Source: Carettochelys insculpta | Taxonomy: Eukaryota > Chordata > Testudines > Carettochelyidae | Assembly (NCBI RefSeq): GCF_033958435.1 | Contig: NC_134141.1 | Coordinates: forward strand, 98,063,001 to 98,127,000 | Length of the DNA stretch: 64,000 nucleotides | Direction of reading: 5' to 3' | Shown here: piece after piece, positions 47,741 through 59,778 of the stretch | Layout of the letters: every line of letters starts with the position of its first letter | Position numbering within the stretch: the stretch's first letter is position 1 | Notes under the pieces: model-generated | Told to the model about the DNA's origin: nothing | The model's input: the letters and a program-made list of their open reading frames with translations, nothing else | The model's database searches: none | Made by a program: the position numbers and the translations under genes

Positions 47741-49212
47741 GCACAGAGAGCAACATGGAACAGCCAGAGGACTGGGCCTGCTGGCAGGCAGGGAAGCCTG
47801 CCTGAGAATGGTGCTGGCCTTGAGCTACATAGGTAAGCATCTCCGGGTCAGAGAAAACACTGCACCCGAACTCCCTCCCAGCCCCTGCTTCTACTTCTGC
47901 ACCCCTCCACAAGTCAAAATCATCCCCTGCGTCCAAACTCCCTCTCAGACTCCACATCCTATCCCGCACCCCAGTCCCTTACCCCAAGCTCCCTTCTGAG
48001 CCCACCACAGAACTCACGCTTTAATCTTGGAGTGCCCCCCCATCAAAAATCATTGCCTATCCCTGCCTTTGGTGCTCCAGTTGCCCTCAGTGGCCACTCT
48101 CAGTATTGCATCCCTCCTCTGTGCTCCTCCCTTTCATGTTCCTCCTCTCTTTGCCCTCTGCCTTTTCATATTATTCCCAGTACTTCCTGTTTCCTGGGTA
48201 AAACCAAACACTGGCCTTGGTTTAAGTTAGGCTAAGAGGAAGCTGTATATCAAATGTGGCGTTCCCAGCTCTTACAGTTTAGGAGGAGTTCTTGAACAAA
48301 CAGGTTCACGGATGCACAAATAGATGGATTCACAAACAGACAGACACTCTAAAATATATACAGACAGACATTATCTGTCTATAAAGGTTATGCTTTATAT
48401 ACTATCATACAGGTCAGTGCTAGAATAGGTGGTACCAGAAATAGTCGAGGAAATTGTATAACCATCTTGACTAAAAAAAAGAAGTTTTTACATTTAGTGT
48501 ATTCTTTTGCTGTGACACCTTTCACGTGATCTCAAGTTCTAATACATCTCCACAACAGACACACTTGCCATGAAGAAAACTTAAGCAGATATTCATATGC
48601 CCCAATGAAATGAGCACTTTTTTTTAGAGAGAATCACAACAGATTTAGAAATGTAGCAACAAACCAAATTCTTTGTAAACGTAGATTTCCAGAAGTATGG
48701 TACCCAAAAACCATCCACTCCTTTTCCTGAAATCCAAGACACACTGTTTTTTTGTTGAAACTAATAATGCTGTTTGAGACTACTGTGTAGGATATCAAAC
48801 TGAAACTCTTTATCTTACTGCTGGCACTTACAAGGATTTTAGTTCTCTTTAGGAAAGGTAATATCAGATTTATCACTTTTAAGAAAAAATACTGAGCATT
48901 TTTTTAAATAAAATGAGGTGGCTTTGCAGGAATCACAGCATAAGTTAATGTCTCACATAGGATGTCATTCATTCTCCTCATTTCCACTGGATAGAGTCTT
49001 TCAAAATAAAAATTGAAATATAGAAGTTGGTTTCCAAAGTTACATTCATGCAGTATTTCCCTCAAAAGATAAAACCAATCAAATGAAAATTTTATAGCTA
49101 TGGCTCATATTGAAATTAGCTAACATTAATTTTCTATCTTATTCCCCCAAAATAGCAATTTAACTAGAAAAATCCATATTTTATTTAATGGCTACATAAT
49201 TCGTTACACTTT
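47741..49212. other. No gene recognised
   Basis: C-rich at 47.85-48.2 kb, AT-rich after that, with a short ACAGACAG run near 48340-48370. Nothing else supported. Confidence 0.5.
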
Positions 49213-49399
49213 GGCTGTGTCTACACTACAAAAATAACTTTGAAGTTTCTTACTTCGAAGTACAACTTTGAAGTAAGCAACTTTGAAGTTGAGTGTCTCC
49301 ACACACCCTGCTTCGAAGTTAATCTTCGAAGTAGAGCACTATTGCATGCCCGGAGATGAAGTAAAGACTTGGAAGCTGGGCTCCAAAACTTCAAAGTAA

Positions 49400-49810
49400 G
49401 GCTGTGGCTACACTAGCACCCCACTTTCAAAAGGGGATGCTAATGTGGCACTGCCACGCATATGCAGACCTGATAAGCATAATGGCAGCCACGAGCGTTT
49501 TGAAACTGTCACTTTCAAAATGCATACCCTGGGTATAGATGGGGGCCTTTTGAAAGGACTCCCTGGATTTTGAAAGCCCCTTCCTCCCAAACCAAACGAG
49601 AAGAAGGGACTTTCGAAATCTGGGAGTCCTTTCAAAAGGCCCTTATCTACACAAGCAGAAAGTGTTTTGAAAGCAGCAGTTTGGAAACGCAGATGGCTGC
49701 CATTATGCTAATGAGGCACTGCATATGCATGGCAGCACCTCATTAGCATTTGCCGAAGTGGCTCATTAGCATCCCCCCTTTGAAAGGGGAGTGCTAGTGT
49801 AGCCACAGCC
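49400..49810. mobile_element. Nested MITE 1, 411 bp
   Basis: Ends GGCTGTGGCTACACTAGC and GCTAGTGTAGCCACAGCC form a perfect 18-bp inverted repeat, with exact TAA duplications at 49397-49399 and 49811-49813. It has the same CTAATGAGGCACTGCATATG palindromic tracts as the other CTCATTAG-type MITEs. Confidence 0.93.
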
Positions 49811-50150
49811 TAAGGGAATATGTGTGTATATGCCACTGGCTACTTCGAGGTAGTGTTTAACTTTAAGTTATCTTCAAAGTTAGTTCCTATGGGTGCATCT
49901 GCACTAGGAACTAACTGCAAAGTTAACTTCGAAGTTAGGCACTACTTCGAGGTAGCCAGCAGAGAGCCTACACATGTTTTTCCTCACTTCGAAGTTAACT
50001 TTGATGTAAGGGATCCCAACTTCGAAGTCCTTACTCCATTTGTGGGAATGGAGTAGTGCCCTACTTCAAAGTTTAACTTTGAAGTAAGGTGTGTGTAGAT
50101 GCTCAACTTCGAAGTTGTACTTTGAAGTAAGCAACTTCGAAGTTATTTTT

Positions 50151-50610
50151 GGCTGTGTCTACACTAGCTCCCTACTTCGAAGGGAGCATGGTAAGTAGGA
50201 TTTCGGGAGATTATTAATGAAGTGCTGTAGTGCATATGCAGCACTTCATTAAGCTAATTCTTCCCCATAGCAACTTTTAACTTCGATGTGCTGGTCTGCA
50301 TGTAGCTGCGGCTAACCCACCGGTACTTCGAAGTGCCTGGGCAACTTCGAAGTCGCTTTACTTTATTTATTTTTTGTTAGTACTCCTCGGAGTAAAGGGA
50401 TTTCAAAGTTGCCCAGGCACTTCGAAGTACTGGTGGGTTAGCTGCAGTTACACGCAAGCCAGCACTTCAAAGTTTAACACTTCGAAGTTGCCGCGGGGGA
50501 GAATTAGCTTAATGAAGTACTGCATATGCACTGCAACCCTTCATTAATAATCTCCTGATGCCCTACTTACCATGTTCCCTTCGAAGGAGGGAGCTAGTGT
50601 AGACACAGCA
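50151..50610. mobile_element. Nested MITE 2, 460 bp
   Basis: Ends GGCTGTGTCTACACTAGC and GCTAGTGTAGACACAGCA, with TTT duplications (50148-50150, 50611-50613). It is a long near-palindrome: the CAACTTCGAAGTC-rich arms mirror each other around 50370. Confidence 0.88.
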
Positions 50611-51107
50611 TTTGTAGTGTAGACACAGCCTATGAGACATAATTATCTGTTAAAAAGTATTATAAAATCTCATGCATCTCACCTGAGATTCTATCTGAAA
50701 TGGTCGTATTTATGAACAAAAAATACATTATTTTAGACAACCAAATGGAACAAAAATATTAGGATGACTTAAGGAATGAGCGGATGGACACAAAATTCTA
50801 AATCAGACCATAGATAAATTGGAATAATCTGCTTGTGAAATACAAAGCCAGTACAAAGCACATCTCTGGGATGCACAGGGATTTCTTACGTGACACCCCT
50901 CATGGGACCTAAGTGGAAAAGGGTCTCACAAGGTCTCTGCTTCCTTAATGTAATTTTACTAAATTTCTATACCCATAGTTAATCCTGCTTTACAGCGATT
51001 CCAGAAATTGAATTATGGGCAGTCTTACACCCACTGAAATCAGTAGGAATTTTGCCATCAACATGAGTAGGATCAGGATTTGTCCCATAAGATTTGTTTG
51101 TTTATTG

Positions 51108-51430
51108 GAGGGATCAGCAACTCCCGTCAGAGGTGCCAAGAGTGGCAAGCAAGCTGATTTTCATCAGCATGTGAGGCAGGAGCTCAGGCTCGCCCGTCCT
51201 CCCCCATGCAGCCAGGAGCTTGCTCAAAACCTGTGGATTAACAGACTAGCTAATGCTACCAAGCACCACCTAAATGGTAAAGCTCTGCATATTTATTTAT
51301 TAATGAAGCTGTTGTAAGTACGACTATTAGTGGCATTAAAAAGTATCACCAGCACTTGGACTGTACATAGAGGTCAAAAGGTCAAATTCTGGCATTCCAC
51401 CTTGGAAGAAGTTGTTGACCCCTGGTCTAT
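51108..51430. mobile_element. hAT-like MITE
   Basis: The left end GGATCAGCAACTCCCG and right end AAGTTGTTGACCCCTGGTC form an imperfect inverted repeat of hAT type (CAGGGGTCAGCAAC). About 320 bp, non-coding. Confidence 0.55.
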
Positions 51431-52117
51431 TGCATGCCTAACCTTCTTCTCTCATCCCCCACCCCACCATACACATTTTGTAGCTCTTCACATTCTTTTT
51501 ATGTCCCCACCCAGGATTAAAGAGTACTTGGACATCGTTCAGGGTTTTTCCTCTAATAACATTTTTCTTTTTGTTCAAGTCAACTAAATTGGAAGTGAAT
51601 GTAACTAAACAATAGATGACCTTCGACAGACTTGTGCCATTTTAGCACAAAGTGAGTGAACCACCCATCCCAAATAAACAATGTAGCCAGTGCCTGAAGC
51701 GAAATTGCACATGCTGCTAGGAGCTGAGAAAAGGGCTGTGTGTGCACCTGACATTTTAGTGTAAACATCCAAGATAAAAGTGGTTCACACCTTTTCCTAG
51801 GTGCTTGAGCTCCGACCTTGGGGAAAAAGGAGACATTCCATTGTCTGTTTTGACCAGGGAGCTGCAGTTATTTATAGAGTGAAGGGAAAGAGCTTTTAGG
51901 GCTTATGAAATTTCTGGAGGAGATCAGAATGATGCTGTATATCTTGATGTTTTTCTGTGGCTTTGGTCTTACAGTCTGAAGAGGACATCCAGCTGGGAGA
52001 GTCTGAGCACTGTTTAAGCAGATAAGCAGCCAATATTTTCCTGGATGGGATTACAGTGGGATTTGTTTGTTTCTTAACACATCTTCTAAGCCATTTGCAC
52101 CTGAGAAATACTTAATA

Positions 52118-52446
52118 CAGGTTGTACTCCCAGGTCAGGCACCCATGGGACCTCCATGATCCTGAATGAGGGATTTTGCCATATCAAAGGAGGTTAATTT
52201 CTCCCCCCATCTCCCCCATTCCTGGCAACCCCCACTGGTCCTCCAGCTGTGGCTCAGCACTGCAGCCAACCCCTGACTCCAGCCCCAGCACTTGGGCACC
52301 ATGTGACAGCCAGGGTACATTGGCACTCCGGCCCTGCTTGGGACTGTCAGGTGAAGTCAGCGCTCTGGCCCTTGTGCCCTGTGGGAGGTTGCTGGACGAG
52401 GGATGTTGCTGGACCACAGAATGCCACTTTTAGTAGGTGCAACCTG
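52118..52446. mobile_element. DNA transposon with CAGGTTGTA ends and TA duplication
   Basis: The left end CAGGTTGTACTCCC and right end GGTGCAACCTG are each flanked by TA. The inner parts are also partly inverted (CATGATCCTGAATGAGGGAT and GGATGTTGCTGGACCACAGA). Mariner/Tigger-like by duplication; non-coding. Confidence 0.6.
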
Positions 52447-53705
52447 TACCAGATTTTAAATTTCCATTCAGTTTCTCACCAGCTTTGGCTTTCTGATACT
52501 GACCTTATCAAATCTCAACCTTGTGCAAACTTGATTGGATAATGTGGCACTGAAAGTTTTCTAAGCTGTTTTTCTCTAGCATATGTCAGGCTTATCCTTA
52601 GAGCTCCTCTAGTTTTTGCTCCTCAAAGGAAATTAGCTTAGAAACATATTGTTCCTCTAGGAGCCATGAGTAGAGAAGAATCTTCTTACAAGAAAATCTC
52701 CTTGTCTGCATAGAAAGGGCTGAGTGTCACATCTAAGCAATGCTCTTCTAAACACACTCTATAACTCTGTGAAAATCCCTCCATGGAAAGGACATCTTTG
52801 GAAGGGCAGGGACTGGGACAATAGACACATGGGCATTATTCCACCTGGAAACTTCCAAGAGGTCCATTATAAATTTGTTGGCATTGAATTGTGGAATGCC
52901 CCAACACCTCTTAGAGGTGTTCCAGGGGTAACTTCATAAAGCAAATACCCTGTCAGCATAGCTCCCTCACTGCTGAGCTGACAGGGGGCTGGGGAAAGCC
53001 AGAGAGCAGCAACAATCACTTGAAAGAGACAGGGCTGCCACGGGAAATGGTCTGGTCTCTGATGGATTCTCAGAAGTCAGGGTAGATGTGAGGGGAAGTG
53101 CAAGTTTCAGGGTGGTGGGTGGAAACTCTGATGGGAACCTTGTGGATTTTCTTGTTCACTCCCTGTTTTAGTTTGCTTTTCCTCTGCAGAAGAAAAGAAT
53201 GTGGATCCTACAATCCATACTCAGGCAAAACTATTGATTTCAAATTGAGTAAGGACTGTGGGATTGGTTCCATTTACAATAAGTTGCTGTTTTCTGTAAT
53301 TTAGGGTTTTATATTCACTCTAAAGACTCAGAGTATTTCGTATCAAATTTGAAGAGGTTGCATAACCCACCGGTTGGTATGTCTCTTTCAGGGCCTCAAC
53401 CACAGACTTTGCAGATAAGTCACAGCTGTCAGCTTGAGACAGCCTGGTGTTTTAGCTCAAGCTGTAGAGACTTCTGCTGTTAGCTCTGGAGTTTCCAACT
53501 GTTCACCATCAATCTCTCCTACAGCTGGTTAGGCTGATGGCAAGAGTATGTAAATTTGATACAACTATAGCTTTTGATTACCTGCTGTAGTCTTTTGAGC
53601 ATAACAGGGAGTTTAAATGACTTGTCAGAGCTATTGTAAAATGAAGCTAAAAGATACCACTTCAAACATACTTTTCAACCTCTGAGTATTTTAAGGAGAG
53701 GTTTA

Positions 53706-54068
53706 GGCCATGTCTACACTAGGGGAAAATTTCAAAATGGCCATGCTAATGGCCAAATTGGGCAATACTAATGAGGTGCTGAAATGAATATTCAGCACCT
53801 CATTAGCATGTTGCCAGCCATGGCACTTTGAAAGTGCCGCATTTTGATTCTGCGCAGCTCGTCTACATGGGGTCCTTTTTGACAGGAGTAAGGGGATTTC
53901 GACATTTGCAGGGTCCTTTCAAAAAGGACCCTGATGTAGACAAGCCACACTTGATTGAAACCAGGCACTTTCGAAGTGCTGAATGTTCATTTCAGCGCCT
54001 CATTAGTATTCTCCAATTTGGCCATTAGCATGGCCATTTTGAAATTTTCCCCTAGTGTAGACATAGCT
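53706..54068. mobile_element. 363-bp Harbinger-type MITE
   Basis: Ends GGCCATGTCTACACTAGG and CCTAGTGTAGACATAGCT, TTA duplications at 53703-53705 and 54069-54071. Nearly palindromic; contains ATGGCCATGCTAATGGCC-like and CAGCACCTCATTAGCATG tracts. Confidence 0.9.
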
Positions 54069-54071
54069 TTA

Positions 54072-56297
54072 GAGGCAAAAATGTCTCCATTATTTTTAAT
54101 ACTCACTTTCATTTTTTTTAATGAGAAAAGAGCGAAGACAATGGTAGCAGGAACTTTTTAACATAGTACTCGCACTATGTCCTGATCTGGAGGCCCTACA
54201 GTTATCTGTTTTCTTGTTCATGTATGAGCTTAGCTAATCGTCTGACACCAATGTGATTAATAACCAGCAATAGCTTTGCTATTCGGTTGCACATGGAAAG
54301 ACCGTGCAAAGCACATTTATGGTGAAGCACTTCAGTAATTCTCATCAGTCTTTCTGAACATAGCTGAAAACATGGGCCACATGCACAAAAGCACCTAAAA
54401 TAACACATGAGATTTGGACATAACTGGAGGTTTTTAGCTGGTTGTCAAGTGTGATATGCAGTTTACCAGGTGACAGATTGACAGTGAAGGACAAAGGGCA
54501 AGCTTCATGGTCTGCAAGGAAAGTGAACTCACTCAGTGTAAACCTGGGTTTGATTTACTGCAAAGGCAACAGAGCCTTCTGAACTACTTTCTTCTGGGAC
54601 TTGGAATTTGTGCCACAGCCTAATTTTGGTGGCATTTTATGTTGATGTGGGCAGCCATGGACCATGACACATGTTGACAAGGACTCCAAAATAGCTGAAT
54701 TTCCTGGCGGTCTCGTGCCTTGAACATAGTTGATAAGATCACTGTGGCTTGACTAAACTGGTTTGCACATGCCAAGCAAGAATTTTAATGTCAAATCCAT
54801 TGTGTTTTGTAATTTTGTAATGCTATAGTGACCTTTTAAAATATTGTGGATTGTTCTACCACTCTTTGGCTGCTAAAGAGGAAAGTGGAACCTTTAGAAA
54901 GCCAGTGTAGGAGACTATCCTATGGGTTTTTCAAGGAACAAGGAAGGCTTTAAAATCTCATTCTTAGGATAATCAGTGCAAATGAAATAGAAAAGAACAC
55001 AACATGAACCCATTCTCATCATGTTACAAAGTTATCACTTCTGGTTCCAATCCTACAATCTAATGCTTTCTTAAAATAGTATTTTTTAAAAGTTTGTGCT
55101 ACTTGTTGAACGGGAGTAGGTCAGAGAACCCCTAAAATAGCACTCAGATAACATGATAATGGGTATTCTCCAGCACCACATGGGGTTTTCAGCACTTGGA
55201 AGGATGCTGGTGGCTGGAGTCCAATCTTGGAGTCCTGGGGTTCCTCCTTATCACCTCTCTATTCCCAGAGAGTGATTGAGACTCTTTCCCGTGGCTGTTT
55301 ATTCTGCTTTCAACTTCCCAGTTTCCCAATCACCACCCAACCCTTCTTCAGCTGGTCTTGATCATCAGTGAAGCCTGGCTTTTTGTCTCATAGGTGCTTC
55401 CATGCATGTTCATTGGCCCATATACCCACCTTCACCCACTCAGGGCCTGTATGGGGTACTCAACCTATCACAGAGGAACTACTGAGATAGCACTGAGATA
55501 AAGATCCAGCACAGAGAGTAATAATTTTGTTTATAAAAAAATTGCTGTATTTAGTTTAACGAATACCCAACCATTTGAAATCTGTTTAGTGGGCATTCAC
55601 AGATTAAAATAACTTTATATCAACAGGTTAACTGAAATTTAGCTGAAACATACCTAAGGGCACAGATAGTTATGCATTCATATGTTTATTTATTCAAAGA
55701 ACATAAATTCCACTGCCTCCAGATTTTCTTTTACAGTTTTCCCCTTTAAAAACTTACAAAATTAAAAGAAATCTAAACCAAACCAAACCACGAACCCGTT
55801 ACAATACTGAAACATGTTCAAAATTAGAATTACTTCGGCATTGTTATGTTGATGACATAGAAATTACAGCATTTCTCTTGTTAAGGATACAGTCTTGCTA
55901 CCTTTTCTCAGGTAAGTAAACCTTGCTTGAGCACAGTCCCATTAAAGTCAGAATTTAAGGCCAGAAAGGACAACCATATTAGCTTGTCTAACTTCCTATA
56001 TATCGTCAACTACCAAAGCCACCCAGTATTTGCACAATAAATGCAACCACTGTAATTAGGCCTAAATACTACAGCCCACAGGAAACTAGAATGTTATGCG
56101 CCACACGCAAAGAATAGGAGTGACTGCAGTTCACCAGGCTCTGTGGTGACAAAGAAATGACTAAATGAGAGCTGTACTCAGATAATTCTGGCAAGTGAAT
56201 GGCACGTACACACTGCAGAGAAAGGCAAAAATCCCTCAGAGTTACTTCCTATCACTGTCACTGACCTGGGGGAAATTTCTTCTTGACTCCACCTATG
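54072..56297. other. No gene recognised
   Basis: Mostly unique-looking AT-rich DNA without a supported feature. The stretch 54190-54420 is free of recognisable repeats. Confidence 0.5.
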
Positions 56298-56565
56298 GGC
56301 TGTGTCTACACGTGCCCCAAACTTCGAAATGGCCATGCAAATGGCCATTTCGAAGTTTACTAATGAAGCGCTGACATGCATATTCAGCGCTTCATTAGCA
56401 TGCGGGCGGCAGCGGCGCTTCGAAATTGACGAGTCTTGCAGCCGCGCGGCGCGTCCAGACGGGTCTCCTTTTCGAAAGGATGCTGCCTACTTCGAAGTCC
56501 CCTTATTCCCATGAGCTCAGCAAAATTCAGCTAAATGTAGTATTGGGGCACGTGTAGACACAGCC
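56298..56565. mobile_element. 268-bp Harbinger-type MITE, internally deleted
   Basis: Ends GGCTGTGTCTACACGTGCCC and GGGGCACGTGTAGACACAGC with a final C; ATG duplications at 56295-56297 and 56566-56568. The right half is much shorter than in the relative at 59779-60214, so one arm has been deleted. Confidence 0.88.
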
Positions 56566-56699
56566 ATGGTGATTACTTAGCTTCTGAACATGTGAATGAG
56601 AACCAGCCAGCCAAGAGAGAATGTTTGGGGAAACCTCAGACCCTAGCCCTCCCTTCTCTAACTTAGGCCATTCCCAATGCTTTGGAGGAAGGAGATTTT

Positions 56700-56745
56700 A
56701 AAAACAAATAAACAAACAAACAAACAACCCAACCAACCAACCAAT
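56700..56745. repeat. (CAAA)n/(CCAA)n microsatellite
   Basis: AAATAAACAAACAAACAAAC, then CCAACCAACCAACCAA. Confidence 0.9.
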
Positions 56746-56932
56746 GAATTAAAAGGGCAGGGAATCGGTGGGGGTAGACATCCAGGCGAAACCATGAAAC
56801 ATGAGCTTTTAGAAACATGAAACATAAATCAGAAGTAAGCCTGAAGGCTACTGAGCTTTGCTTTCTATAATCAGAATTGTACTGCAGCTCTCTGTTAAAA
56901 CTACTTAAGTTTTCTCCACAAACCCCACTAGA

Positions 56933-57030
56933 TCATAGCCATACCAGAATAGACTCAATATTTAAGGCACAGAGAACCAAAAATAGTGATCAAGGTTGAC
57001 AAATTATTAATATTTTTCTGATCTGTCAAC
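56933..57030. mobile_element. PLE core fragment
   Basis: Matches the inner part of the 60.5-kb palindrome: AGACTCAATATTTAAGGCAC, GAGAACCAAAAATAG and ATCAAGGTTGAC. Directly abuts the CR1 fragment at 57030. Confidence 0.6.
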
Positions 57031-57535
57031 CTTAACTCCTACTGGGAAGCTTGTTCAAGAATCTCAACCCTCTGATAATTAGAAACCTGATTTCCAGTCA
57101 GAATTTGTTCATGATGAATTTATATCCATTTATTCCTGCCTCTATATTATCTTTAATGCTTTAAACGTGCTTCAATACTTTAAGCACTTAAAAAGAAGTA
57201 TTTTCCCCTAAAGATTGAGAACAAGCATATCCAGCCTCTGACTTCTTTTTACTAAACTAAAGCCAAGTTTTTCCAATCTCTTCTCATAAGATATGTCCTC
57301 CATCCTCCCTATTATTCTTGTAGGTCTTCTCTGCACCTCTTCTAGTCTGAATACCTCTTGAACATGGGTGACCAGAACTCTTGGCAGGATTTCAGAAACT
57401 GTCTCACAAGTGCCTTGTACAATGGCTATTGGAACAACCTTATCTTCTAGAATTTCCAGACTTCTGAGTGCTTTCTCACATTCGTCACACTTTATTAACA
57501 CTACTTTCCTCCATTTCTTGTAACAGTTTTTAATT
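57030..57535 (-). mobile_element. CR1 LINE 3' fragment, decayed
   Basis: The minus strand encodes a CR1 ORF2 C-terminal relic (VFRLEEVQRRPTRIIGRMED, YEKRLEKLG, SQRLDMLVL), then the distal segment with stops. It corresponds to the [21 protein letters not shown] tract of the intact copy at 28.2 kb. Confidence 0.8.
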
Positions 57536-58137
57536 AATGCCTCCTTTAGTCCGCAGAAGAAAATATTTACAAATTATATTTATGCAGAACTCACTTTTCC
57601 ATTGAAATGCAGCCATGTCTGGGGTGGAGGATAGCACCTAGATCAGGGAATTTTTTGGCTGAGGACACCAGGACAAGCCTTAATGATACTGCCCATACAG
57701 AACAGGATAGCCTAGGAAGATTTTAGCCAAAGCATGCTCACACCGGGTGAATGTAATTCATCTTTATGTGTGCAGAAATCTTGTCCTGTTTTTTGCACAG
57801 AAGTGAATTTCACAGACATGAAATTTGCATAGAATTACTTCCAAAGTCCTGGATCTGATGCAGAGATCTGTGGAATTCACTCACCTTCCTTTACTGGAGT
57901 TCTCAGTATGCAGGAAGTTTACAATGCAGGATGCCTGGCCTTTTCTTTTTGTTTATTCTGAATGCAATTCACTTGTTAGTTCTGATGAATGGTTTAGCTC
58001 ATTGGTAATGGCATTTGCTGCCAGTTTTGTGTTTTGGCAGAATAATAGTGGAAAAACCACTGCATCAGCAGCTGGACTTATTGAAGCTGTAGTTAAAAGT
58101 GTTATGAAATGATGGGCAAAAGCAAGCAGTAGCTTGT

Positions 58138-59262
58138 TAGTGATAGAATCCTAGAATTATAGAATCCATGGGCTGGAAGAGAGACCTCAGGAGGTCATTG
58201 AGTCCAGCCATCCACCCAAAGCAGGATCAACCCCAACTAAATCATCCCAGCCAAGACTTTGTCAAGCCAGGACTTAAAAACCTCCAGATGGCGAAGATTC
58301 CACCATCTCTCTTGGTAACACATTCCAGTGCTTCTCTGCTCTCCTGGTGAAATAGTATCAGAGGGGTAGCTGTGTTAGTTGGTATCTGTCAAAACAATGA
58401 GCAGTTCTGTAGCACCCGCCACAGAACAACAGATCCACAGGAGGACAAGCCCTCATTGGAAAAGACCCACCTCATCAGATGCATCTGATGGAGTGGGTCT
58501 CCGCTCATGAAAGCCCACACTCCAATATACCTGCCCGTCTACGAGGTGTCACAGGACTTCCCCTTGTTTTTCATAGTGAAATAGTTTTTCCTAATATTCA
58601 ACCTAGACCTCTCCCACTGTAACTTGAGACCATTGCTCCTTGTTCTGTCATCTGTCACCACAGAGAACAGCCTCTCTCCATCTTCTTTAGAGCCCCCTTC
58701 AGGAAGTTGAAGGCTGCTATCAAATCACCCCTCACTCTTTTCTTCTGCAAACTATTAAAATCAAAATCCCTCGGCCTCTCTTCTTAGGTCATGGGCTGCA
58801 GATCCCTAATAATTTCCATTGCCTTCTCCTGAACCCTCTCTAATTTGTCTACATCTGTTCTGTATTGGGGGCCCAGAACTTGATGCAATACACCAGATGT
58901 GGCCTCACTAGTGCTAAATAGAGGGGAATAATAACTTCTCTAGATTGCTAGCAATGCTTGTCCTAATGCACCCCAATATGCTATTAGCCTTCTTGGCTAC
59001 AAGGGCACACTGTTGACTCATATCCAGCCTCTCATTCACTGTAATCCCCAGGTCCTTTTCTTCTGCACTGCTACTTAGCCAGTTGATCCCCAACCTGTAA
59101 CAATGCTTGGGATTCTTCAGTCCCAATTGCACGACTCTGCACTTGTCCTTGTTGAACCTCATCAGATTACTTTTGGCCCAGTCCTCCAACTTATCTAGGT
59201 CACTCTGGATCCTATCCTTACCTTCAAATGTATCTACCTGTCTGCCCAGCTTCATGTTATCT
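58138..59262 (-). mobile_element. CR1 LINE 3' part, interrupted by a PLE foldback
   Basis: The minus strand carries ORF2 from MKLGRQVDTFEGKDRIQSDL through DKCRVVQLG and AKKANSILGCI to a 3' UTR and a tail of ATAGAATC-like units at 58138-58170. The copy is split at 58356-58575 by a PLE-derived foldback flanked by GTGAAATAG duplications. Confidence 0.88.
58356..58575. mobile_element. PLE foldback inserted in CR1, 9-bp duplication
   Basis: 220 bp flanked by GTGAAATAG at 58347-58355 and 58576-58584. Starts TATCAGAGGGGTAGC and ends CTTGTTTTTCATA. The arms pair around 58478. CTGATGG at 58485-58491 and GAAA at 58509-58512 on the plus strand, CTGATGA on the minus strand. Confidence 0.88.
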
Positions 59263-59382
59263 GCAAAAGCTCAGGGTCAGTAAGGGCAAAGAGAGCTGGT
59301 GCTGATGCGGTGGCTGGGTGGGACCCTTCTACACTGGCACATTGCTGCTGCTGATGCACCTCCCAGAGAAGAGTCAGTCCAA

Positions 59383-59475
59383 ACTAAAAGAGCAGGAGTT
59401 TTACCCATGAAAGCTCATGCGTGATAGATAAAATGGTTACTCTTTAAGTTGCTACAGGACTGCTGGTTGTTTGAG
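59383..59475 (+). mobile_element. PLE tail, single arm, decayed
   Basis: GAGCAGGAGTTTTACCCAT, GAAA (59409-59412), GC-TCAT-GC, then CTTTAAGTTGCTACAGGACT. The CTGATGA box is lost. Confidence 0.6.
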
Positions 59476-59778
59476 AAGAGTGTCTGCCACTGATTTCCTC
59501 CCAGTACTTTCCTGATAGCTTTTGCAAACAAACTCACTGGCACAGAGCCCCTAGGACACACTAGTGTGGCTGAGCAGCCCTGGGTCACCACCACAACTTC
59601 CCAAGAGGCCCATGTGCCAGCGAGCAGCAGGGCTGGGATGTGCATAGCAGGTGGACAGAAGAACCATATGAGTAGCTCCCTGCATGTTGTATGACTACAG
59701 CTGGGGGAAGGGCTTCAGACCCAAGAGGCACAACGAAGGAGCCGGACAGTGCAGCGGGTGGTTAGTTCTCTTCACCTG

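Larger units (their letters stand above)
49213..50630. mobile_element. Harbinger-type element carrying two nested MITEs
   Basis: Outer ends are GGCTGTGTCTACACTACA and TGTAGTGTAGACACAGCC; the terminal CAAAAATAACTT is mirrored by AAGTTATTTTT before the second insert. The remaining outer sequence (about 550 bp) is rich in ACTTCGAAGT words. Interrupted at 49400-49810 and 50151-50610. Confidence 0.85.

Noticed and set aside
58914..59255. 113-codon minus frame as a possible gene
   Set aside because: It is CR1 ORF2 sequence within a longer CR1 copy.
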